DNA from: Pachyseris speciosa
Lineage: Eukaryota; Cnidaria; Anthozoa; Scleractinia; Pachyseridae
DNA length: 64,000 nt
Assembly: GCA_016490735.1 (NCBI GenBank)
Contig: JAEMWC010001213.1
Span: 132,501-196,500, forward strand
Direction of reading: 5' to 3'
This document shows positions 28,904 to 38,600 of the stretch, in pieces. A program made the position numbers and the translations under genes. Numbering within the stretch: the stretch's first letter is position 1; each line of letters starts with the position of its first letter. The notes under the pieces were generated by a model, which was given only the letters and a program-made list of their open reading frames with translations, did no database searches and was not told the DNA's origin.

Positions 28904-30187
28904 ATGTCAAACTATCGTGACTCAAAATATATCGAAAGATATGAAGATGTAGTGTTCGAACTAGAGACAGCACTTAATACTGTAGTAGCAAACGATGCTC
29001 ATCAGAGGAAAACAGGTTACCGTTTCGTTGTTGATAACAGTGGAGAGACTACACCATTTGACTGGTATAATGCCCGTTTCAATGTTATTTTCAAAGAAAA
29101 TAAGCTTGCAGATGGAGCTAACATTGCTGCTGCAGATCGAAATGGTATTGTTAATTCAGTTCACGCTCTTATAAACACTATTAATGTGAAAATGATTGGT
29201 ATTGATGTTTATGAATGCCGAGACGCTAACCAGGCCACAAATATTAAGTCATTGCTTGAGTATTCACAGGGTTATGTTGTAAGTCAGGGAACCAATGAGT
29301 TCTTCTATCTTGACACCAGCAGAGGTGCTGAAAACAGAGTGGCACAAGCTGCTTATAACAAAGGATTCTCAGATCGTAAAGCTTTACTTGATGGTGGTGG
29401 TGAAGTAAATGCAGAGATAGCATTGAACAGATACGGTTTTTTCAAGAGCTTTTGGGATGAACTTATGCCAAACTCAAAAATAGAGTTGAACCTAACACTT
29501 GAGAGTGATGACAATATGATTTGGCAAGCTTCAGATGCATGTCGTGTGGTACTAACTAAATTCCAGCTAATTGTTCCTCGTATTATTTTTAATTCTACGG
29601 GAAAGTCCTTATACATGGGCAAGTATCTTGACAACAGAAAGTGGACTTACATGAGAGAGATGGTTGAGAGAGGCAATTCAACAAGACAACAGACTGCCAA
29701 TTTCCGTATTTCCACAGGAATAAACAAACCCAGGCATGTTTTTGTATTCATCATTAATGATGCAAGTGATGCATCTCAGACAGCCAATAAATTCTTGTAC
29801 AACACATTTTCAGTTGTAAATAACCAAACTTTGACTGATTGTTATCTTGAAGTTGGCAGTGGTAATGATTATCCAGAGGTTCATTATAAACCCTCAACTG
29901 AACCAACAAGAGTATTCAGAGATGTTTTGAAATATGTTCAAGCTGTAAATGATTTCAGTGAAAGTACCCTTCTTAACAGGGGCAACTTCGGTACAATATT
30001 CCCTTTCATTTATTTTGATTTGACGAAACAGAAACAGGATATCAAAGATGGAATGACAAAACTGACTTTCAAATACACTTTGAGTGCTGCAACAAATGAT
30101 GATTACAGTGTGTATGCACTGGTCCTCTATGAGCAGGATATTGAGATGAGAAAGACTGATGGAAAATTAATTCTGAGATCAATGTAA
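28904..30187 (+). CDS. MCP: Major capsid protein (double jelly roll)
   Basis: 427 residues, intact. It starts MSNYRDSKYIERYED. TPFDWYNARFNVIF, SVHALINTINVKMIGIDVYE and FFYLDTSRGAENR form the first jelly roll; KSFWDELMPNSKIELNLTLE, RVVLTKFQLIVPRIIF, RHVFVFIINDASDASQ and YSVYALVLYEQDIEM the second. Length and order fit Polinton/adintovirus-type capsid proteins, though the sequence is far from the Polinton A copy. The ATG is preceded by ATCTAACACAATAATATATG, the clearest copy of the start motif. Confidence 0.75.
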   Translation: MSNYRDSKYIERYEDVVFELETALNTVVANDAHQRKTGYRFVVDNSGETTPFDWYNARFNVIFKENKLADGANIAAADRNGIVNSVHALINTINVKMIGIDVYECRDANQATNIKSLLEYSQGYVVSQGTNEFFYLDTSRGAENRVAQAAYNKGFSDRKALLDGGGEVNAEIALNRYGFFKSFWDELMPNSKIELNLTLESDDNMIWQASDACRVVLTKFQLIVPRIIFNSTGKSLYMGKYLDNRKWTYMREMVERGNSTRQQTANFRISTGINKPRHVFVFIINDASDASQTANKFLYNTFSVVNNQTLTDCYLEVGSGNDYPEVHYKPSTEPTRVFRDVLKYVQAVNDFSESTLLNRGNFGTIFPFIYFDLTKQKQDIKDGMTKLTFKYTLSAATNDDYSVYALVLYEQDIEMRKTDGKLILRSM

Positions 30188-30263
30188 ATTAAATTAAATA
30201 AATTAAATAATTAAATTAATTGATTGTTTGTATTAAATACAATTTAGTATAAACATATATTAT
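30188..30263 (+). promoter_or_regulatory. AT-only spacer before the core/protease gene
   Basis: Runs of AATTAAAT and a final TATAAACATATATTATATG. Lacks the full ATCTAA box, so this gene may be regulated differently. Confidence 0.3.
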
Positions 30264-31577
30264 ATGACTACTTATCATCCACATGGTGTGAGACTATCAA
30301 AAGGTCAGAAACAAAAGCTAGCAAAAGCTTATGCAACAAATTCACCTGTAACAATAAGGTTGACGCATAGTGAATTGTCTGGAAATGATCAACTAATGTT
30401 GACTAAGAGACAAATCAACAAACTGATTAAATCAAGTAGATCAGGAAAAGGTTCAGACATCAAGATATCAAAAAATCAAATCAGAAAAGCCGTTGTAGAA
30501 GGAGGTTCTCTTTGGTCCAGTCTTTTTTCACTTGGAACAAGACTATTGCCTTATGCAGGTAAAGCAGTAGCTAAAGCGGCTCCAGCATTGGCTACAGGTG
30601 CTCTTTCTTCATTAGCAAGTCTCGGTGTTGATAAACTATTTGGGAAGAAACAAAGTGGAGGATTTCTTATTCCTAATGCCAATTTATCCCAATTATTGAA
30701 TGTAGGAAATTTATTGAATACGAGACAGATGGCAGATATTATTCAAAAAATGCAGTATGGTGGAGACGTTGTTATCAAACCAACAAAAGCGCAGACTGGA
30801 AAGGGTATTGGAACAATACTCGCCAGTATTGGAATTCCTTTGGCCATAGAAGCAATTAGAAAATTAACTGGAAAAGGATTGCATGTTGAAAGCAGCCGTC
30901 CAAGACGGTCATTACCAGTTCATGTTCCAGATTCCATTGCAAAAACTAAAAGTGGTGGGAAACATGCTATGATTCCATGGCAATCCCCTCCTGTTTTTGG
31001 TACATGGGATAACCCAATAGGCATGGGAATGAAAAAAAAAAAGAAAAACCAAAGGAAAAGGACTTCTACTGGGCAAAAACAGTCCATTCAATTCAATCCC
31101 GATACTAGGAACCATTTTGTAAATAAACCCTTATCCAACTTTGATTTAATCAATTGGGTGAAACAACTTGGAATAAAACATTTTAGAGGAGTATTTTCAA
31201 GAGACAATATGCCGAGACAAATAAAAAAGAATGAATGTGGGATAGTCAATCTTGATTCCAAAATTGGACCTGGTACTCATTGGGTTTGTTATAGGAATTT
31301 CAAAAATGATAAATACTGTGAATACTTCGACTCTTTCGGTTTAATGATGCCAACAGAAGTTCAAATGTATATGGCTGCAAGCGGGAAACAACTTGAATAC
31401 TCTGGTGATGAGATACAAGAAAGGGAATCAGTATTATGTGGATATTGGTGTTTATACTATCTTCTCGAGAGACAAAAAGGCAGATCGATTCTGAACACAA
31501 TACATAATGCTGATTTTGATCCCACAGACACAAGTGTTAATCACAGGTTCATCATGAATTATTTCAAGAATATCTAA
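30264..31577 (+). CDS. PRO: Fusion of a core-like N-terminus with an adenain-like cysteine protease
   Basis: 437 residues. Residues 1-270 are basic with small hydrophobic, Gly/Ala-rich segments (LLPYAGKAVAKAAPALATGALSSL; then GIGTILASIGIPLAIEAI), reminiscent of adenoviral pVI/core precursors. Residues about 285-437 form the protease: FDLINWVKQLGIKHFRGVFSRD, His in GTHWVCY, Asp in YFDSFG and the nucleophile Cys in LCGYWCLYYL. In adenoviruses a pVI peptide is the protease cofactor, so a covalent fusion is suggestive. It matures capsid proteins. Confidence 0.8.
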   Translation: MTTYHPHGVRLSKGQKQKLAKAYATNSPVTIRLTHSELSGNDQLMLTKRQINKLIKSSRSGKGSDIKISKNQIRKAVVEGGSLWSSLFSLGTRLLPYAGKAVAKAAPALATGALSSLASLGVDKLFGKKQSGGFLIPNANLSQLLNVGNLLNTRQMADIIQKMQYGGDVVIKPTKAQTGKGIGTILASIGIPLAIEAIRKLTGKGLHVESSRPRRSLPVHVPDSIAKTKSGGKHAMIPWQSPPVFGTWDNPIGMGMKKKKKNQRKRTSTGQKQSIQFNPDTRNHFVNKPLSNFDLINWVKQLGIKHFRGVFSRDNMPRQIKKNECGIVNLDSKIGPGTHWVCYRNFKNDKYCEYFDSFGLMMPTEVQMYMAASGKQLEYSGDEIQERESVLCGYWCLYYLLERQKGRSILNTIHNADFDPTDTSVNHRFIMNYFKNI

Positions 31578-31589
31578 CTTATATGTATA

Positions 31590-31748
31590 ATGGTGAAATC
31601 ATATTGTGTTAAACAGAAGAAAGTCACTGAATGTGTACCAGGAAGTGAAAGATATCAGAAGACTAAAAATGGTCGAACTGTGATGAAATGTACTTGTGCT
31701 GAGTGTGGAATAACAAAGACTAACTTTGTCAGAAATCGGGGAAACTAA
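31590..31748 (+). CDS. 52-aa zinc-ribbon peptide (DUF5679-like)
   Basis: A short gene starting MVKSYCVKQKK, with NGRTVMKC then CAECGITKTNF. Cys residues flanking an Asn-Gly-Arg segment are typical of the small DUF5679 zinc ribbons of large DNA viruses. The second Cys of the first knuckle is replaced by Gln. ATCTAACTTATATGTATAATG precedes the ATG. Confidence 0.6.
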   Translation: MVKSYCVKQKKVTECVPGSERYQKTKNGRTVMKCTCAECGITKTNFVRNRGN

Positions 31749-31792
31749 TTAGCCCGTCTGAAGGGGCGGGCATACTAGATTCGGCCGCAGAT
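31749..31792 (+). other. GC-rich hairpin spacer
   Basis: A GC-rich island in AT-rich DNA: GCCCG and CGGGC can pair around 31752-31771, followed by CGGCCGCAG just before the ATG of the next gene. The last AG could be an acceptor. Confidence 0.3.
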
Positions 31793-32431
31793 ATGGCACT
31801 AACAGGATTTTTGGAACATGGAGTCCCTTATTTAGCAAAGAAAGGTGTAGAAATGGGAAGATATTATGCTTCTGAAGCAATGAGAAATCCAAAGCTGCAA
31901 AAGCAATTGATTGATAAAGGACTTTCCCTCACAAAGCCTATAATTACAAAGGTTGGGTCAGAAGCTTTAAAACAACTCTCAACAAAAGTGAGACCAAATA
32001 TTCGTTACAAAACAGATATCAAAGGATTAGATTATGGCGGTGCTATTGACATTCATAAGGTTATTGGCAAGCTTCCTAAACCGAAAAGTGGATGGACACC
32101 CGGAAAGTATAAATACATGGGACCTTATAATCCCCTCGATAAACAGTTAGAGTATGATAAAAACACAGGTGAGGTCACAAAATGGTATGTCCAACCTTAC
32201 AACAAGGTAGATGAAATAGCAGCATATCACGATATATGTTATGATATGGGAAAAAATAAAGGTGATTGTGACAAAACAATGGTCGAGTCACTTGATCTAA
32301 TACCATATGGTGAGATGCCAAAATGGGGTCAAACAGCCAGATTCTTAATTGACAAAAAACAGAAATTAGGTCTTGGTGTTTCAAAAAACGGAAAAAGCCG
32401 TCGAGTGAAGAAAACTGGCAAGAAAAACTAG
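31793..32431 (+). CDS. Virion phospholipase A2 (parvovirus VP1-type)
   Basis: 212 residues. The calcium loop YMGPYNPLDKQL lies at about residues 105-116 and the catalytic helix VDEIAAYHDICYDMG at about 135-150, followed by DCDKTMVESL. Gly-Pro then His-Asp with downstream Asp is the arrangement of the PLA2 domain in parvovirus VP1, which breaches endosomes during entry. The N-terminal 100 residues are helical and basic. A basic tail ends at TAG. Intact frame; the 3' end overlaps the integrase frame. Confidence 0.8.
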   Translation: MALTGFLEHGVPYLAKKGVEMGRYYASEAMRNPKLQKQLIDKGLSLTKPIITKVGSEALKQLSTKVRPNIRYKTDIKGLDYGGAIDIHKVIGKLPKPKSGWTPGKYKYMGPYNPLDKQLEYDKNTGEVTKWYVQPYNKVDEIAAYHDICYDMGKNKGDCDKTMVESLDLIPYGEMPKWGQTARFLIDKKQKLGLGVSKNGKSRRVKKTGKKN

Positions 32432-33348
32432 CTGATGAATTACATGCACCCATAAAACGAAATTTCACTCGGCGGCGTGTGATTGTGAATAAAATTGATG
32501 AAATATGGGCAAGTGATCTAGTTGAAATGCAACAGTTCAGTAAATGGAATAAAGGTTATCGATATCTTCTTATGGTCATTGATGTCTTCAGCAAATATGG
32601 TTGGATTGTCCCATTGAAGGATAAGAAAGGTGAATCTGTCACTGAAGCATTCAAATCAATATTTTAGGAAGGCAGAAAACCACAGTATTTATGGGTCGAC
32701 AAGGGAAAAGAGTTTTACAACAAACACTTGAAGGACTTGCTAGAGAAACATAGTGTACAGATGTACTCAACTGAGAATGAAGAGAAGTCATCAGTAGTTG
32801 AAAGATGGAATAGGACAATTAAATCCAAAATGTGGAAGCAGTTCACTGTTCAAGGTAATACACAGTATTTAGACATGTTACCAAAATTAGTGAAACAGTA
32901 TAATAATACCAAACATTCAAGCACAAAGATGACACCCGTTGAAGCATCTGATAAGAGGAATGAAGGAACTGTTAACTTCAATTTGTATGGTGATATGAAA
33001 ACATTAAAACAGAAACCGAAATTCAAAATAGGTGACAAGGTCCGAATATCTAAGTATAAACGGAATGTGTTCGACAAGGGCTATACACCAAATTGGACTG
33101 AAGAAGTGTTTACAGTTGATAAAATCCAATACACTAATCCAATCACTTACAAACTAAAAGATCTTAGAGGAGAAGATATTGAAGGGAGTTTTTATGAAGC
33201 TGAATTATTGAAAGCCAGACAGGATGTATTCCGTATTGATAAAGTCATTCGCAGAGATTACAAGAAGAAACAAGCTTTGGTGAAGTGGAAGGGTTACAGT
33301 GACGAATTTAACAGTTGGATACCGTTCAAGGATTTAAAAGACATATGA
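32353..33348 (+). pseudogene. INT: Polinton integrase with chromodomain, one in-frame stop
   Basis: The frame is open from 32353 (inside the previous gene) with no ATG before the core. First catalytic Asp in IWASDLVEM, strand YLLMVIDVFSKYGW, second Asp in LWVDKGKEFYN, Glu in SSVVERWNR about 34 residues later. TAG at 32665-32667 interrupts the core. The C-terminal chromodomain ends VKWKGYSDEFNSWIPF. In intact elements it inserts the genome with 6-bp duplications; chromodomains can bias target choice. The start codon is unresolved; it may need splicing or read-through from the PLA2 gene. Confidence 0.85.
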
Positions 33349-33509
33349 AATTGTTTTAAGAGAAAATTATCTAACATATATGTGAAGGAGACCTACAGTA
33401 TATCTGTTATTTGCTATTATATGTAGCCAAGAATATTATTATTCCTGACTATATTTAAACACAGGTCGAAAATGAATTAAAAAATAAATTAATATAATAT
33501 AATATACAA
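33349..33509 (+). promoter_or_regulatory. Spacer with an orphan ATCTAA start motif and an ATATTTAAAC box
   Basis: ATCTAACATATATG at about 33369-33382 is followed at once by TGA, so the motif survives without a gene. ATATTTAAACACAGGTCG near 33449 matches the box upstream of PolB. Confidence 0.4.
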
Positions 33510-34337
33510 ATGCAAAAATATTCCTACGATAACAAAGAATTAGATGTGTCAATAGACTGTTATGTTGATGATAAAAATAACGTTTGGTTCAGAGGAAGAG
33601 ACATTGCTAAAATTCTTGACTATAAAAATCCACAAAGAGCAATCAGAGATTATGTTGTATCGGATGATAAAATCTTAAGAGACCACAAAATCAGCATAAA
33701 TTCACGGGGGACAAAAATGGTCCCTCGTGCTGAGGCCACTGATTCACGGGGGACAAAAATGGTCCCTCGTGCTGAGACCCCCGAAAAAACTTTCAAATGT
33801 TTCTTCATAAATGAATCAGGATTTTATTCACTAATACTGTCCTCTAAAAAACAAGAAGCTGTAAAATTCAAACATTGGGTTACATCAAAAGTATTGCCAT
33901 CAATCAGGAAACAGGGATATTACAAACGGTTCAATGATAGAAGCAATAATATGCTTTTAATTGAAAGTGAAAATGATCTGCACTGCAAGATTGTATCATT
34001 CATCAGAAAAAAATATGAAGATGCTTTAATGATTGTCGGTCTAGGTGAAAATCAAATAAGCTCAAATATGAGAATCAGAAGTTATAACAAAGGATATATG
34101 GCTGGTCAGTGTGATTTAATGCTGTTGAATCCCACTAGAAAATACAATGCTCTTTGTCTTGAATTTAAAAGCCCTACTGGTGTGTATCAAGTATCGGACA
34201 AACAAGTTAATATGAAGCAAATGTATGAGAAAAATAAGTGCAAATACATTATGAGTGATTGTTTCGAAGATTTAATTTATGAAATAACCAAGCACTTGGA
34301 AGAAAGCAAATTATACTTATCACGAAGGAAGATTTAA
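33510..34337 (+). CDS. BRO-N protein with VRR-NUC-like nuclease domain
   Basis: 275 residues. BRO-N domain: WFRGRDIAKILDY, then FFINESGFYSLILSSKK and WVTSKVLPSIRKQGYY. C-terminal PD-(D/E)xK-type nuclease: GYMAGQCDLMLL carries the Asp, ALCLEFKSPTGVYQVSDKQ carries Glu-x-Lys and a later Gln. Between BRO-N strands lies an in-frame 42-bp tandem duplication giving SRGTKMVPRAE twice; its DNA can form hairpins. BRO proteins bind DNA, and the nuclease may act in resolution or host interference. Confidence 0.7.
   Translation: MQKYSYDNKELDVSIDCYVDDKNNVWFRGRDIAKILDYKNPQRAIRDYVVSDDKILRDHKISINSRGTKMVPRAEATDSRGTKMVPRAETPEKTFKCFFINESGFYSLILSSKKQEAVKFKHWVTSKVLPSIRKQGYYKRFNDRSNNMLLIESENDLHCKIVSFIRKKYEDALMIVGLGENQISSNMRIRSYNKGYMAGQCDLMLLNPTRKYNALCLEFKSPTGVYQVSDKQVNMKQMYEKNKCKYIMSDCFEDLIYEITKHLEESKLYLSRRKI
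33701..33776. repeat. Two hairpin-forming repeats inside the BRO-like gene
   Basis: TTCACGGGGGACAAAAATGG plus TCCCTCGTGCTGAG occurs at 33701-33734 and 33743-33776, period 42 bp (14 codons). CACGGGGGAC and GTCCCTCGTG pair with one mismatch around a 7-nt loop. Confidence 0.85.
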
Positions 34338-34383
34338 AAGAAAATTAAATTGATATAAAAATAAAATATAGTATATATATTAT

Positions 34384-34617
34384 ATGGAAAATAAAAATGT
34401 TAAAAGAGGTCGTGGAAGGCCTAGAGTTCTCAGTGATGAGGAAAGAAAAAAACACAAGACTACCTATATGCTAAATAAAGAATGGTACTGTAACATATGT
34501 AAGACAGGACGTAACTACACAATGGCAGGGAAATCTTGTCATATTAAAACAAAAAAACATCAAAAAATATTCTTCAATAATTACAATTCAAAAGGATCCA
34601 GTAATTGGATCAATTGA
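34384..34617 (+). CDS. AT-hook plus C2H2-type zinc-finger protein
   Basis: 77 residues. AT-hook GRGRPRVL near the start and a single finger WYCNICKTGRNYT...CHIKTKKH. Probably a DNA-binding regulator of the element. Its stop lies at the boundary of the 503-bp duplication. Confidence 0.6.
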   Translation: MENKNVKRGRGRPRVLSDEERKKHKTTYMLNKEWYCNICKTGRNYTMAGKSCHIKTKKHQKIFFNNYNSKGSSNWIN

Positions 34618-35616
34618 ATTCTCAACCATATTTAAACGCAGACGGAAATGTATTAAAGAAATAATAACTATAGATACATTATAAATGGAAAAAATTATCG
34701 AAACTAGTAGTAATATGGACAAGAAAAGTCTCCAAAAATTGAGCAAATCTAAGCTAATCGAATTGCTGTTGAAGCAGCAGAAAAAGCCTAAAGTTATTAT
34801 AGTCGATGACACAAAACCTGTACCTAAACCAAGAACAAGACCAATTCCCACCCCAAGGACGAAAAGACCAACTGTGAAAGAATTGGTTGATTATTTTGAG
34901 AGGAAAAGATTACCAGCTCCACCTGCTGAATGGTTGGAAGAAATAGAACAATTGAAAAAGAGACCAATTCCCGCCCCAAGAGCCAAAAAGCCTGTGCCGG
35001 TTCCAACACCCAGAACAAAAATAGAGCAAACAGAGAAAGCTCTAAAAGGTTTCACAAAATCTTTTGAAATCAGTATAAAAAATAACAAAGACCCGCTTGC
35101 GCAACTGCAACTGCAATTGAATTCTCAACCATATTTAAACGCAGACGGAAATGTATTAAAGAAATAATAACTATAGATACATTATAAATGGAAAAAATTA
35201 TCGAAACTAGTAGTAATATGGACAAGAAAAGTCTCCAAAAATTGAGCAAATCTAAGCTAATCGAATTGCTGTTGAAGCAGCAGAAAAAGCCTAAAGTTAT
35301 TATAGTCGATGACACAAAACCTGTACCTAAACCAAGAACAAGACCAATTCCCACCCCAAGGACGAAAAGACCAACTGTGAAAGAATTGGTTGATTATTTT
35401 GAGAGGAAAAGATTACCAGCTCCACCTGCTGAATGGTTGGAAGAAATAGAACAATTGAAAAAGAGACCAATTCCCGCCCCAAGAGCCAAAAAGCCTGTGC
35501 CGGTTCCAACACCCAGAACAAAAATAGAGCAAACAGAGAAAGCTCTAAAAGGTTTCACAAAATCTTTTGAAATCAGTATAAAAAATAACAAAGACCCGCT
35601 TGCGCAACTGCAAAAC
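34611..35616. repeat. 503-bp tandem duplication of the PolB 5' end
   Basis: 34611-35110 and 35114-35613 appear identical as read, promoter box included. Copy 1 encodes the first 140 or so residues of PolB and then runs into copy 2 and stops. Confidence 0.9.
34685..35167 (+). pseudogene. Truncated N-terminal fragment of PolB, created by tandem duplication
   Basis: 160 residues. Identical to the start of the full polymerase, including the Pro-rich PVPKPRTRPIPTPRTKRP segment, then 18 unrelated residues from the repeat junction. It keeps its own promoter region, so a short N-terminal product could still be made. Confidence 0.75.
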
Positions 35617-38600
35617 ACAAGAAAGGCTGTTGCATATAATATTATAAAATTGTTGAATGAAATTAAAGGTCTCAAATTCGTTGAAACGCTAAAGGTAACA
35701 TTTGTAAAAATGACTGATGGACAATTAGAGTTTAAAACAGCATATTTCAACAGTGCAGCTCAAACAATTGTGAATAATCTGGAAGTAACTGAATCACTAC
35801 AGTTGTCAAAAGACCAAATAATGAATAAGATTGCAGTTTGGGTATCTGAAGGTTCAGGTTGGACTGTTGATTCAGTTGATAGTCATTATCTTAATGTTGT
35901 GAAATATGCGCCAATGAGAGGCTCCTCATACATAAAACTGCCGCAGGAACTCAGAAACAGTGCGAAGGGTTTAATTAACTTGAAAAATGAGGATAATGAA
36001 TGCTTCCGATGGTGCCATATCAGACACCTGAACCCACAAGAGAAATACCCACAGAGGGTTAAAAAATCAGACAAGCAATACATTGAAAAATTGGATTATA
36101 CAGGGATTGAATTTCCAGTGAATACCAAACATTACAATAAGATTGAAAAACAAAATGAGATCAACATCAATGTATTCGGTTATGAGGAGAAACAACCTTA
36201 TCCAATTTTTGTTTCAAAAGAGAAATATGCAGACTGCTTGAATCTGCTTCTAATAACTGAAAATGAAAACAAGCATTATGTGCTAATCAAAGATTTCAAT
36301 AAGTTCATGTACAATCAAACAAAGCACAAAGAAAGAAAACACTTTTGTATGCATTGCTTACAGTGTTTCAGCTCTGAAAGGGTTCTGAATGATCACAAGG
36401 GCAACTGCATGCAAGTAAATGGCACACAGGCAATAAAAATGCCAAACAAAGATAACAACATACTGAAATTCAACAACTTTCATAAACAACAGCAGGTACC
36501 ATTTGTGATCTATGCTGATTTTGAGGCCATCACTGAAAAAATACACGGTTGCCAACCAACAGTGATAAATCATATACAGAGGCTTATCAGAAGCATACTG
36601 ACTGTGGCTACGGCTATAAAGTAGTTTGTTGTTATGATGATAAATACAGCAAACCAGCAGTAATATACAGGGGCGAAAAGGCTGTGTACAAATTTATGGA
36701 AGCTATGCTGGAGGAGGTCAAATATTGCAAGAATGTTGTGAAAAAAAATTTTAACAAACCATTGAAAATGACTAAAGATGATGAAGAGAAATTCCGAAAA
36801 GCCAAAGTTTGTCACATCTGTGATAAGAAATATACTGAAAAGGATATTAGAGTCCGAGATCATTGTCACATTACCGGCAAGTATAGAGGTTCTGCTCACC
36901 AAGATTGTAATCTGAAACTCAGAGTGAACCCAGAAGAAATAAAAATACCTGTTATATTCCACAATCTGAGAGGCTATGATAGTCATTTTATTATGCAGGA
37001 GATTGGAGCCATTGTTAAGAAGCACACTTACAAAAACAAGAAAGGTGAAGACTGTCAAATGAATATCAATGCTATCCCAAATAACATGGAGAAGTATATG
37101 GCTTTCATGCTCGGCAATCACTTGACATTCATTGATAGTTTCCAGTTCATGAGCTCTAGTTTGGAAAAACTTGTAGGCAATCTACCTAAAGAAGCCTTAA
37201 AATACACCTCACAAGAGTTCAAGGGAAAGGATCTTAATCTGATGGCACAGAAAGGTGTTTATCCTTACGACTACATGGACAGTTTCGATCAATTCAATCA
37301 GAAGCTGCCCTCAAAAGAAGAATTCTATAGCATACTGAGTGATGAGCATATATCAGATGAAGACTATACGCATGCTAAGACTGTTTGGAAAGCATTCTCT
37401 TTGAAAAACATGGGTGATTATCATGACCTGTACCTTAAAACAGATGTACTCCTACTGGCTGATGTATTTGAAAACTTCAGAAAAACATGCCTTGAGTACT
37501 ATAAACTGGACCCGTGTCACTATTTCACATCTCCCGGTTTATCTTGGGACGCCATGCTTAAAATGACTGACATAAAATTAGAATTGATGACAGACATTGA
37601 TATGTTTCAATTCATTGAAAAGGGTATGCGTGGAGGAATCAGCTATATAGCCAACCGTTACGGTAAAGCAAATAATAAATACATGAAAGAGTATGACGAG
37701 AAGGCGCCCTCGAAGTACATCATGTATCTTGATGCTAATAATTTGTATGGTTGGGCTATGAGTCAATATTTACCAAAAGGCGGATTCAGATGGATGACAC
37801 AAAAACAGATCAATAATTTAGACCTGGCTAAGTATAAAGAAGACAGCAACAAAGGTTTGATACTTGAAGTTGACCTTAAATACCCCCAAGAGTTACATGA
37901 TCTACATAATGACTACCCACTTGGGCCGGAAAAGATTAAAGTGACTGGGGACATGCTATCAGATTATTGTAAGAAAATAGCTAGCAAATTCAATATATCA
38001 ACTGGTCTGGTACATAAACTGATACCACCATTAAGCAACAAAGAAAAATACGTGCTCCATTATAGGAACCTCCAATTATATACTGATCTCGGTTTGAAAA
38101 TAACTAAAATCCATCGAGTGTTAGAATTCAATCAGTCCGCGTGGCTCAGACAGTACATCGACTTCAACACTCAGAAAAGAACTAGCGCGAAAAATGCCTT
38201 TGAGAAAGACTTTTTCAAGCTGATGAATAACAGTGTATTTGGCAAAACGATGGAAAACCTCAGAAAGCGAGTAGACGTCAGATTGGTGACTGATGAGAAG
38301 AAGCTATTGAAAATGGCTGCTAAACCGACATATGTTAGCAGTAAAATCTTCAATGAAAATCTAGTAGCTGTTCATAAGATAAAAGAAACACTTACTTTAA
38401 ACCGGCCAGCATACGTGGGGATGTGTATTCTAGACCTTAGCAAGACACTGATGTACGATTTCCATTACAACTACATCAAAGAGAAATATGGAGATGAAGC
38501 AAAATTATTATTCACAGACACAGACTCACTGACCTATGAAATTGAAACCCGAGATGTATATAGGAATTTCTGGAATGATAAAGATAAATTCGATAACAGT

